Made by a program: the position numbers and the translations under genes
Notes under the pieces: model-generated
Told to the model about the DNA's origin: nothing
Database searches by the model: none
What the model saw: only the letters and a program-made list of their open reading frames with translations
Assembly: GCF_000485595.1 (NCBI RefSeq)
Contig: NW_014578633.1
Span: 1 to 24,720, forward strand
DNA length: 24,720 nt
Reading direction: 5' to 3'
From: Priapulus caudatus
Lineage: Eukaryota > Priapulida > Priapulimorpha > Priapulimorphida > Priapulidae
In this document: positions 10,121 to 17,858 of the stretch, one piece after another
How the letters are laid out: each line of letters opens with the position of its first letter
Numbering within the stretch: the first letter of the stretch is position 1

Positions 10121-10497
10121 GGCCTTCATCAACGATAGTCACGAATCAGCGTGAAGTACGAAACAGTAATCACGAGGCTAGTCTGCGATGAGGATTGTGG
10201 GTACCAGCGTGACCGACGCTGTGTAGGCCGAAATGGCTCTCATAGGATTTATAGCCCACAGCTATCACATCCTGGACTGCCTGCGGGAAAACGAGAACTA
10301 TTAATTATCATTGTCCCATGCTTCAGTCAAGAATTTACTGGCCGTTCGGGCCACCATAGTGTAGACTGCGAACCCCAGTAAATAAGTATTCTGTATTCTC
10401 ATCAGGCGCGCATGTACACGAAAATTCAAAAACAGGTAATGCTAAAAGCAGTGTTGCTGGATTATATGGAAACATATTATATATTAGTAGTACTAGT

Positions 10498-10815
10498 TTG
10501 GGAAAGCCCAAGGTAGGGTAGGGTAAAGGTAGAAAAGGAGTCGAAGGCAGAGGAGGTAGAGAGGCCTGCGGGGGTGGGTAGAGGGCATAGAAATAATATA
10601 GATAGACTATAGGTTATCGATATTATTTCTATGGTAGAGAGGGAGGCAATGTAGATGATGGGGCGGTAAGACGGAGGAGAAAGAGGGGAAAGGTAAAGGA
10701 GATAGAGTAACTAGAAGGCAGTTTATAGCAGAAGAGGAAAGCAGTAGAGGAGGGTAGAAGGTAGAAGAAAGAGAGAAGGCGGAGGTGGCACCTAGAGGGG
10801 AGGAAGGGAGGAATG
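10498..10815 (+). repeat. Purine-rich AG tract with an embedded hairpin
   Basis: Mostly A and G on the plus strand (ggtagggtaggg, gcgggggtgggtagaggg). In the middle, 10586-10599 (catagaaataatat) is the reverse complement of 10620-10633, with a 20-base loop. The short minus-strand frame is compositional. Confidence 0.75.
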
Positions 10816-10896
10816 TCAAATCGGTCTAAGTGTCGACAAAAACATAATATGTTATATTATATATATTTATATATATTATCAATACAACCTTACATA

Positions 10897-11076
10897 NNNN
10901 NNNNNNNNNNNNNNNNNNNNNNNNNNNNNNNNNNNNNNNNNNNNNNNNNNNNNNNNNNNNNNNNNNNNNNNNNNNNNNNNNNNNNNNNNNNNNNNNNNNN
11001 NNNNNNNNNNNNNNNNNNNNNNNNNNNNNNNNNNNNNNNNNNNNNNNNNNNNNNNNNNNNNNNNNNNNNNNNNNNN
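10897..11076. other. Assembly gap (180 N)
   Basis: 180 consecutive N. It borders a TG/CG minisatellite, so it is probably unresolved or length-estimated tandem repeat. Reading frames spanning it are meaningless. Confidence 1.
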
Positions 11077-11300
11077 TATGTGCGTGTGTGTGTGTATGTG
11101 TGTGTGTGCGCGCGCGTGTGTGTGTGTGTGAGCGCGTGTGTGTGTGCGTGTATGTGCGTGTGTGTGTGTATGTGTGTGTGTGCGCGCGCGTGTGTGTGTG
11201 TGAGCGCGTGTGTGTGTGCGTGTATGTGCGTGTGCGTGCGTATGCGTGTGTGCGCGCGCGTGTGTGTGTGTGCGTGTGTGTGTGTGTGTGCGTGTGTGTT
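11077..11300 (+). repeat. TG/CG minisatellite with 72-74-bp higher-order unit
   Basis: Starts of tatgtgcgtg at 11077, 11151 and 11223 mark three higher-order units, each with the same series of TATG, CGCGCGCG and GAGCGCG interruptions in a TG background. The last unit has more CG substitutions. Frames through it on both strands are spurious. Confidence 0.9.
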
Positions 11301-12055
11301 ACGTATCATCATGTCGCTTTATCGAAACGGTAGGCCTATGCTTCGTTTTATTAGTTCATAATAGAATAATAATTTAATATATACCCCTACATGCTCATGA
11401 TCTGATGTTTCCATATTCATTAATGTGTAATTATTTTTTATTTCTACTTTAGAATCTATTGTACCTTGTTATGTGGATCATACCTGTATATATTTCATTT
11501 CTCCTAATTTGAGTATTATCACGTTGTCTAAACAAAAGCCGATTGCTTTTTATTGTTCTTCATTGTGCATGTCTTTGTGTATCTATCACACTTGTTTAGT
11601 TCAATTAACCGTTCTATCTTCGCGCGTATTACGTTATTATATAACAAGTTGACGTGTGCGGAGGGACTGGCTGGAAGGCAGGATCGTTTCCTGCACTTAG
11701 AAATAATTGTGATATGAGAATATATTGGAAATACTGACGGCGTAATTAAATACTTTTCAATGTGAAATACAAAATAGGACCTATAGAAGATCTTGCTACC
11801 ACGCAGTGTTTTGTAAAATCTCGGGTCATTGCCAGAGCCGTGCATGAAAGCTGGATACATTTATTTGCCCCTTCACAACGATAGATGGTAGCAGTGATCC
11901 GCATGTTCTGAAGTTGCAGTTTTGTTATATTCATAGAAATATATAGAGAATTATAAAAAATTATTTTGTAATATATATACTAGGCTAACTAGTATATTAT
12001 TTGTATGGTTATATTTGCAATAATAAAGGAAATAAAATATAACAACATTTCCCAC
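11301..12055. other. AT-rich intergenic DNA, no gene seen
   Basis: An open minus-strand frame at 11528-11860 (about 110 codons) has no recognisable domain. No splice or poly(A) pattern was found that would support it. Confidence 0.4.
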
Positions 12056-12059
12056 TCAA

Positions 12060-12118
12060 GAGGGGATTCGAACCTGTCACCTGTGTCTCTCTGTGTCCCG
12101 CCTCTACTGACTTGGCCA
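12060..12118 (-). repeat. tRNA-derived SINE-like head, minus strand
   Basis: On the minus strand, TGGCCAAGTCAG (12107-12118) resembles the Pol III A box, and GGTTCGAATCC (12064-12074) is an exact B box. Their spacing suits a tRNA, but the T stem pairs poorly and no acceptor stem closes, so it is not a functional tRNA gene. It shares gtagaggcggg with the oppositely oriented unit next to it. Confidence 0.55.
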
Positions 12119-12120
12119 TG

Positions 12121-12210
12121 GGGTGGGCGATGGTCCAGTGGGTAGAGGCGGGTTTGGTCAGTTTTAGCTTACTGGAGACTGAGAGGTCACGGGTTCGAAT
12201 CCCCGAGGGT
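12121..12210 (+). repeat. tRNA-derived SINE-like head, plus strand
   Basis: A box TGGTCCAGTGG at 12131-12141 and exact B box GGTTCGAATCC at 12192-12202. The box spacing is that of a tRNA with a longer variable arm. The 5' and 3' ends do not pair as an acceptor stem, and an A/T-rich tail follows from 12211. This suits a tRNA-derived SINE or tRNA pseudogene, placed head to head with 12060-12118. Confidence 0.6.
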
Positions 12211-12772
12211 AAAATTATTATTTTTATTTTGTCCTTTTATTGCGGTTTCTAATGTTCCTGCTGCTATTCCAAGCTATCTAAGTAACCGAATAACAGAATA
12301 ACATTAAATTTAATATCCAGTTATACTATTAAAAGGGCAAGATAAAACACAAAACAATTTTACCTCAGTTCGAATGCCAGTAAAGAATAATTATTTCACG
12401 TTTGATTTTTTCTTTTTTAACATTATAATTTCTAATGTTCCTATAACGTTCTTCTGAGCAACAGAATGAAACATTTTTTTACGTTTTATTTTTTCCCTTA
12501 ATATTGTAATTTTGAATATTCATAATGTTTTACTCAATACACTTGAAAAATTGGACTTTCCACTTGGAACTAAAGTTGGGCATGCAGGACCCTATAGGAA
12601 GGAAATGGGACTGAAGTTTACCAGTGTTCAGCAAGATGGACAATGAAAGCAAGAGAAATGTTTCTCGCGACACAGGGTGGCTATTATTATTGCATACAGG
12701 TATGGACAGCATCGATCAGTAAGTCGCCAAGTAGCATCACATTTGCATTTCCGTAGTAACACTGTAACAAGT
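12211..12772. other. Intergenic, no gene seen
   Basis: AT-rich. The words tctaatgttcct and acgttttattttttc recur loosely between 12245 and 12535. A 60-codon minus frame at 12530-12712 is unsupported. Confidence 0.4.
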
Positions 12773-12850
12773 GCCGCAGAGCGACAGCGCTCAACTGACG
12801 TGTACTGTAACCAGGTATTCTTCTGATAAACTCACTGGCAACCGAATCAA
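12773..12850 (+). repeat. 78-bp dispersed repeat R4, copy 1
   Basis: From gccgcagagcgacagcgctc to caaccgaatcaa. It matches 22459-22536 at 74 of 78 positions without gaps, in the same orientation. Its right edge supplies the stop codon (TGA, minus strand, 12847-12849) of the URAD-like reading frame. The family is not recognised. Confidence 0.85.
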
Positions 12851-13200
12851 TAACATGCAGAAAAATGCATGATAGATTTACGGGTTTGATCGATATATTT
12901 GTTCGGTACGATATTTAAAATTCTGTAGTAGCAAATTTTCTTCACTTCATTAATGCCAGTCGACAACTCCTGCTCGGATTCGTTCAACAATCTTCGTTCG
13001 ATTTCGGTCATTATGACGTCCTTCTTGTTCTCCCTCGCGCAGACGACGAAGGGGAAGTCGAACTTGTGTGTGTACGCATCGTTGGCGGTGCGCCGGCGTT
13101 GTCGCTCTGTGGATGTAAGAGTCAGCAGTCCCGCACTTTGCTGTTCGTGAATATGCTCCTCCGTCATCTCTCCTGCCTCGGCCAGCGATCCCACAATATC
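12847..13200 (-). pseudogene. URAD: URAD-type OHCU decarboxylase, C-terminal part, truncated
   Basis: OHCU decarboxylase converts the last unstable intermediate of uric acid oxidation to S-allantoin, in the peroxisome in animals. The minus-strand frame (about 118 codons from 13200) carries family landmarks in order: an EQ-x-x-AGL segment, ERxR..N.AY, FDFPFVVCAR (family FGFPFV..AR), then a QEL...INEVKKI motif and a final R-I-L. The conserved Glu-Gln pair is kept; the usual serine of the TAES motif is His here. The region aligns from D-I-V-G, just after the catalytic His-Pro of the family. That histidine is missing because the frame meets an in-frame TAA (13204-13206) at the first bases of a MITE-like element. 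No good splice acceptor lies at this point; the nearest AG (after gaggcag) would delete conserved residues. The stop is supplied by repeat R4. The C-terminus shows no PTS1 signal. It is probably a remnant, but a last exon with unusual splicing is possible. Family assignment is strong; status is less sure. Confidence 0.8.
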
Positions 13201-13203
13201 AGA

Positions 13204-13393
13204 TTAAGCTAACTCGAGTTAAGCGTCTACACGGGCCTTAACTCCAGTTAAAGTAACTCGAGTTAGCCTAACCTCAATTGACTGGCGAGGTTAAGCCAAC
13301 TAGAGTTAACGTAACTCGAGTTTCCTTAACTCGAGTTAAGGCCCCGTGTAGACGCTTAACTCGAGTTAAGGTTCGTCGTGTAGACGTAGCTTA
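13204..13393. mobile_element. Palindromic MITE-like element M, copy 1
   Basis: A 190-bp block, repeated almost unchanged at 18402-18591. It has at least four TTAACTCGAGTTAA-type palindromes and nested inverted repeats: gcgtctacacggg.cctta (from 13223) faces taaggccccgtgtagacgc (to 13355), and the outer ends are ttaagcta and tagctta. The right side carries a further cgtgtagacgtag word. There is no coding capacity. The GGCC...TACACG type of terminus is reminiscent of PIF/Harbinger MITEs, but the superfamily is not settled. It lies just downstream of A1, as its sister copy does for A4. Confidence 0.75.
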
Positions 13394-13452
13394 TTACTAA
13401 TTACCTTTACCATCGATAGGAAAATATATTAGGACATTGCTAAAATTCGGTC

Positions 13453-14557
13453 TCAATCATTCGCAACGTAGGCCTGTAGTTTTACCTCGGTTTGACGTCG
13501 ATAACAGGAGTAGTGTAACGCGGTGAAACTCCTCCTTTCTTCCATCCCGGCAACGTTGGGATTGGCACCGGCCTCCAGTAGCAGGCGCACGATGTCCAGC
13601 CGATGAGAGTGAACTGCGTAGTACAGGGAGGTCTCTCCGCACGAGTCCGCGGCGTTGGCGTCGGCGCCGTGTGAGAGCAGCATCTGCACCACCGCCTCCT
13701 CGTACCCCTTCGCCGCCGCCATTATCAGTGGCGTCACTCCGCTCTTATTATCGGCGACGTTTGGATCTGCACCGGCCTCCAGTAGCAGACGCATGATGTC
13801 CAGCTGGCCAAAGCAAGTCGCGTGGTACAGGAAGGTCCGTCCTTGTGAGTCCGCAACATTGGCGCCGGCGCCATGTGAGAGCAGCATCCGTGCCGCCGCC
13901 TCCTCACCCTCCCACAGCAGTTTATCATGGCGACGTTTGGATCTACGCCGGCCTCCAGTAGCAGGCACATGATGTCCAGCCGGCCAGAGCTAGCCGCGTG
14001 GTACAGGCAGGTCTGTCCGTGCGAGTCCGCGGCGTTGGCGTCTGCTCCGTGTGAGAGCAGCATACACACCGCCGCAATATCGCCCTCCAACACTGCCATC
14101 ATCAGCGGCGTCTCATCGTTCTTATTAATGGCAACGTTTGGATCTGCACCGGCCTTCAGTAGCAGACGCATGATGTCCAGCCGGCCAAAGCAAGCCGCGT
14201 GGTACAGGGAGGTCTGTCCTTGCGAGTCTACAACGTTGGCGTCGGCGCCGTGGGAGAGCAGCATCTGCGCCGCCGCCTTCTCGCCTTCCCTCACCGCCTT
14301 CATCATGGCAACATTTGGGTCGGCGCCGGCCTTCAGTAGCAGACGCATAATGTCCAGCTGGCCAGAGCAAGCCGCGTGGTACAGGGTGGTCTGTCCGTGC
14401 GAGTCCGCAACGTTGGCGTTAGCGCCGTGTGAGAGCAGCATCCGCACCACCGCCTCCTCGCCTTCCCTCACCGCCTTCATCATGGCAACATTTGGGTCGG
14501 CGCCGGCCTCCAGTAGCAGGCGCATAATGTCCAGCCAACCAAAGTGAGCCGCGTAAT
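13453..14557 (-). pseudogene. A1: truncated, frameshifted ankyrin-array gene copy
   Basis: Minus-strand ankyrin repeats of the same family as A4 (LDIMRLLLEAGADPNVA and MLLSHGADANAAD words), ending in the same tail (..TALH.., EVKL, YVAND, stop TGA at 13453). Units read short, short, full, short, full, tail. Two lesions are visible. A one-base deletion against the repeat consensus at about 13925-13932 breaks the frame, so 14525-13734 and 13968-13453 are separate frames. The 5' end stops abruptly at 14557, inside a repeat, with unrelated sequence beyond and no N-terminal domain or start. The unit order matches A4 units 3-6 and then jumps to A4's end. Reading it as two functional small genes is possible but unlikely. 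Confidence 0.85.
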
Positions 14558-14597
14558 TTTCATTCGACGAAGCTATGGACGATACGAGTGAGGATGT

Positions 14598-14656
14598 GAT
14601 CGTAGATATAGAATACAGATCTGTATTCTGTACATCTGTATTCTATATCTATGATG
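14598..14656. repeat. Hairpin with 18-bp perfect stem
   Basis: 14603-14620 is the exact reverse complement of 14634-14651, with a 13-base loop. Allowing one mismatch the stem extends to 14598 and 14656. It lies just beyond the broken 5' end of A1. It could be a small foldback element or mark a rearrangement breakpoint. No ncRNA family is recognised. Confidence 0.8.
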
Positions 14657-14659
14657 TGA

Positions 14660-15411
14660 TTCTATACGATAATCAGTAATCACGACATACATGCATACGT
14701 CTAGCGCGCGACACTAGCGCCGACTAACGTTGTTAATGTTATTCTCCAGTAATGTTATCTTCTTGTGTCTGGTGTGGCGCGAGGAAAAGGAAAGTGGCGC
14801 CATCTATAGGCATCGTGGCCTTACTTTCCTCGGCTGTGCAGAAGCCCGAAGCTCCGTCTCGGAAGCAGCGATACCCAATACTGACGTCTTCAGCATGCTT
14901 CATAGAAAAATTCAAAAATCCATATCATTTCTGACAAACAATCTACACCTTTCCAATTCTGTCATTTGAACAAAGGTCTGATTAATTGTCGTTTATCGAC
15001 TGCGATGTGTAACAATCACACGTACGTATCACAATTACATTAATTACCTTGGGTTGATCAATTAATCAATTGATTAATCAAGTAATCACCAGAAACGAGT
15101 GTTTGATTATCATGATCATGATTGATCATAACTGTGTATTCTCGATAGTTATCTTATTAGATAGATATCGAACATTGTGTCCGTTTTTACAATCGCTGGG
15201 ATGTATTAAGATTGCCTTTGTTCTGGCCTACTGTATAAGCTGTATATTTCGCGGTTTAATTTTCTCGAATTTCGCGAACGCGTCACCGACGCGAAAATAA
15301 CAACACGCGAAGAATTCATAGCGAATAATACCGAATAATTCATAATTCACCGACCGGAAAATTAACCACTCACGAAGTCTGAATTCGCGAAAACATCTGT
15401 ACGCGAAAAAT
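14660..15411. other. Intergenic, with clustered TAAT/ATTA palindromes
   Basis: Open frames at 14730-14969 and 15070-15300 (plus) match nothing known. Around 15055-15130, TAAT, ATTA, TGATCA and ATCATGAT words cluster. Between 15246 and 15405, short TTCGCG/CGCGAA words recur in both directions. Confidence 0.4.
15061..15078. promoter_or_regulatory. 18-bp palindrome with paired homeodomain cores
   Basis: attaatcaattgattaat is self-complementary and holds two facing TAATCA/TGATTA cores. A second perfect palindrome, atcatgatcatgat, lies at 15109-15122. Paired TAAT cores suit homeodomain dimers, but AT-rich DNA often contains such words. Confidence 0.25.
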
Positions 15412-15708
15412 ATGGCGTATACAGCATTTAAAACATTCTCGACGTTGCTCGTGTTGTATAAGCATGGCAGCGAAGAAAAGAGTGGCAGTCCTGCGAAACG
15501 CTCGAGGAAGCTGGCTAGCAGATCTCCCGTGGTCGCTCAGCTAGACGTGACGGAGAGTGACGAGGAAACCTTCTACTACACTCCGCCGCAGAGCCGACCG
15601 CAGCTGATGCGGCTGCAGCACACAGACCTACCTGTCACGTTCAGTAATGTATCTGATGTTTATGTTTTCTACCACCAGGTGTCAGTAGTAGTACCACCAC
15701 GGCCATAA
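15412..15708 (+). CDS. Candidate 3' exon of an unknown, probably nuclear protein
   Basis: A 98-codon plus-strand frame with normal amino-acid composition. After a hydrophobic start it reads a basic, Ser/Pro-rich segment (PAKRSRKLASRSP, residues about 27-39), which would serve as a nuclear localisation and phosphorylation region, then an acidic TESDEE patch and PQLMRLQHTDLPVTFS. The stop (TAA, 15706-15708) is followed at 15724-15729 by AATAAA, as expected of a terminal exon. The first ATG is at 15412, but the upstream part is low in coding character, and a possible acceptor (gttgtataag, before CATGGC) could begin the exon near 15462. Alternatively, CAG/GTGTCAG near 15678 could be a donor. I recognise no domain. 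Confidence 0.35.
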   Translation: MAYTAFKTFSTLLVLYKHGSEEKSGSPAKRSRKLASRSPVVAQLDVTESDEETFYYTPPQSRPQLMRLQHTDLPVTFSNVSDVYVFYHQVSVVVPPRP

Positions 15709-15829
15709 TGTAATGCAACGCAGAATAAATATTGTCCATTTTATCTACAATCATCTGCTTATCTATTCACCATAACCATCACCAGATGCGTGTGCTTGCC
15801 TTCTGAATGACACCGCGCGGTCGAGCGCT

Positions 15830-16264
15830 CACGAGCGCGCGTGAGTTGTTTTCAAGATGGCGACGGGCAATCTGGTGAATGCGAATCTAACACTTCTGAC
15901 TTCAATTTCTCTCTGTTTCAACTTCATTTCATTTTTCAATCAATCATTCACTTCTGAGTTCAATTCATATAAATTTCGTCTGCTAATTCGTTTAACAGTA
16001 TTCGTTCGAAGACATTAAAATCTCGCGATTAAATCTGCTGAGCAAGCCGCCATCTTGGATAAAGCCAGCGCTCGGTGCATAGTTCGGTGTCGTTCAAGTA
16101 GCGCTGCGTTTGTGCTGCGAGCGTTCGCGCTGTTGAACACGTCTCAGAAGATGCTACACTACACCTCCCCCCCAAGCGCAATGTGCCACACACGCACGTA
16201 AAGCGCGTATGTCACTCGCCAACCGCCGCTCCTCTGTCATGGTCACCTCAGCGCAGCTACAAGG
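15830..16264 (+). promoter_or_regulatory. Promoter-like CpG segment with YY1-type sites and splice donor
   Basis: CAAGATGGCGAC (15853-15864) and, inverted, GCCGCCATCTTG (16046-16057) match the YY1 site CAAGATGGCGGC. TCTCGCGA (16021-16028) matches the core of a TATA-less promoter element known from vertebrates. A strong donor AAG/GTAAGG lies at about 16264. Together these would suit a first exon on the plus strand, but frames from the ATGs at 16150 and 16180 close quickly (TAA at about 16199), so any such exon would be mostly untranslated. Confidence 0.35.
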
Positions 16265-16399
16265 TAAGGGCAAAGATCAAGCAGGCAGTGAGTACGTACG
16301 TGAGTATTCGCTTGGCTTTGTTATGTTTGATTTTGAGTGACACATACACTTCTAGTGCATACCTATGAAGCACTCACGCAGGAAATGTTTATTTTCATT

Positions 16400-16560
16400 A
16401 AAGAGGGGAGATGTTATGATATATGACCGCCAGATGTCGCGTCGAGAACAACGTGTGTGTCGCGTCTCGCGTGGTATGCACGCATGGTGTGGAAGCATTC
16501 CAGTTATTCAAAAAAGATATCTGCGTTGACTATGCACATGTTTGAGCATCAAACATAACA
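16400..16560 (+). mobile_element. Polypurine tract and LTR of a retrotransposon
   Basis: aaagaggggaga (16400-16411) is a typical polypurine tract. Directly after it, 16412-16560 begins TGTTATG and ends CATAACA, a perfect 7-bp inverted terminus of the TG...CA type. The 149-bp segment therefore looks like a short 3' LTR. No matching 5' LTR and no gag, protease, reverse transcriptase or integrase frame is seen upstream in the window, so this is a truncated remnant. Ty3/gypsy-like by the look of the tract, but not proven. Confidence 0.65.
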
Positions 16561-17130
16561 GGCTTATTCCCTATAAGTCTAGGGCGTAGTGTCCCTTCAG
16601 TCTATGGTTGGACTGCATATACAGTCTATAGTATATATATATACCCTATTAATGGGTACATTATGACAAGTGGATCGTCTGAACAGTGGGTCATTAATGA
16701 TTATATTTTTTGGTGGTGTGTGGTAGCAGGAGCACATCAAATATGTGATTCTGGTGGTAATAAGTACTTTCCGAATTGCATACATTTCATGGTAAAATAG
16801 TTGTTTTATTTTTATTTTTTTAAATATTCAGAACCCAACTAAGCCTTTAGTTTTTTTACAGAGCAAAATGATTTGCAAACTTTTAACATTTGTACTCGTG
16901 GTTATTAAATCGCGCCAATTCACCAAGGCATTATACCGATAATCTACACATTTCTATATAAACTGAATAGTGCTACTACATATACTCGAATTTACATTGC
17001 AATGAAACACATCATCCAACACGTGCAACAATTAGAACATAGATAGATCTACCAAGTATTGATAATATCTTCTGGGTTATCGCATCTCCGATCCTACATG
17101 GGCTTCCTCGGTTAACACGCTTAGTGTCGC
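16561..17130. other. AT-rich 3' flank of A2
   Basis: No gene seen. Several TTTATT words at 16803-16815 give AATAAA on the minus strand about 320 bases past the A2 stop and could be its poly(A) signals. A small TA run lies near 16630-16645. Confidence 0.4.
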
Positions 17131-17685
17131 CTATGTTGGTCTAGCGTGTGCCCTGACAAATTCTATCAGACTCGCACTCAGCCTGTTCTCGTATGCAACG
17201 CTGTGTCTGACGATAACGCGCGCGCAGTGGCACCTCAGCGAATGATACTGCGCACTCATTCTGCCGTGTATCTCGTCGCTCGACTCCACGTTGCCGCGGA
17301 AACGCGTCGGGTAAATCCGGCGCCAGAGTTTGTATGGCGTCTCTCCCCGTGCGTTCACCACGTCGACGTGGGCGCCGTGGTTGAATAGCAGCGCGTGCAC
17401 TATCTGCATGCACCCCTCCCTCTGTCGCGCGTAAACATCGTATTCACATGCGAGCATCACCCTACAGAAGCTGTGCAGCGGGGTATCGCCCTTGCTGTCG
17501 CGTGTGTTAACCTGTAGAAGTACGCCGGCAGACTCGCACGTCTGTAGGAGAGCTGACGCCGCTTGTACTGCTCGCCCGCACATTCTTCTCTCTTCCACCT
17601 CGCTGCCTATTATAGCAAGCGGCGTTCTCTTGTTACAATCGACGAGGTTCGGGTCAGCTCCGTGTTTCAAGAGAAGAGTAATCAT
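17131..17685 (-). CDS. A2: ankyrin-repeat terminal exon with BC-box (SOCS/FEM-1-like)
   Basis: 184 codons on the minus strand. Residues 1-17 are the second half of an ankyrin repeat (LLLKHGADPNLVD). Two further repeats follow at about 18-60 and 61-110, both widened by loop insertions (RTPL; DTPLHSFC ... HGAHVDVV), then a partial repeat (GETPYKL, 114-120). Residues 149-158, SLRCHCARVI, fit the Elongin B/C-binding BC box (S/T/P-L-x3-C-x3-hydrophobic). LSASLIEFVRAH (169-180) fits the downstream cullin-type box except that Ser replaces the usual Pro. Such proteins are substrate receptors of cullin-RING ubiquitin ligases. The exon start is set by a good acceptor (ttccttcgttcacacag) whose AG is at 17686-17687; it begins in mid-repeat, so earlier exons must lie at higher coordinates. 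Candidates are in or beyond A4. Stop TAG at 17131. Ankyrin identity is secure; the BC box is likely. Confidence 0.75.
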   Translation of the reverse strand: MITLLLKHGADPNLVDCNKRTPLAIIGSEVEERRMCGRAVQAASALLQTCESAGVLLQVNTRDSKGDTPLHSFCRVMLACEYDVYARQREGCMQIVHALLFNHGAHVDVVNARGETPYKLWRRIYPTRFRGNVESSDEIHGRMSAQYHSLRCHCARVIVRHSVAYENRLSASLIEFVRAHARPT

Positions 17686-17858
17686 CTGTGTGAACGAAGG
17701 AAACCAGGATCGTTAACAACCCGATTTTAGGTTCGTTCCTTGAAGAACAAGTTTCTCCAAGCATGCTACCTTCATTACTGTTGCCGATTACTAACTATTA
17801 CTATTATTAAATTATTAACTATTAAACGATTACTATTACTGATTACATTTATTATCTA

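Noticed and set aside
10813-11361. Long frames across the N gap and TG array on both strands
   Set aside because: They cross unknown bases and a dinucleotide repeat, where stops are absent for compositional reasons.
12060-12210. True tRNA genes
   Set aside because: A and B boxes are present but acceptor stems do not pair and T stems are weak, so SINE or pseudogene is the better reading.
13204-13393. CRISPR-like array of spaced palindromes
   Set aside because: Palindromes are unevenly spaced, the spacers are themselves repeated, and the context is animal DNA; a MITE explains it.
13655-14547. Plus-strand frames opposite A1 rich in Ala and Ser
   Set aside because: They are antisense shadows of the ankyrin repeats; the minus frame carries the family motifs.
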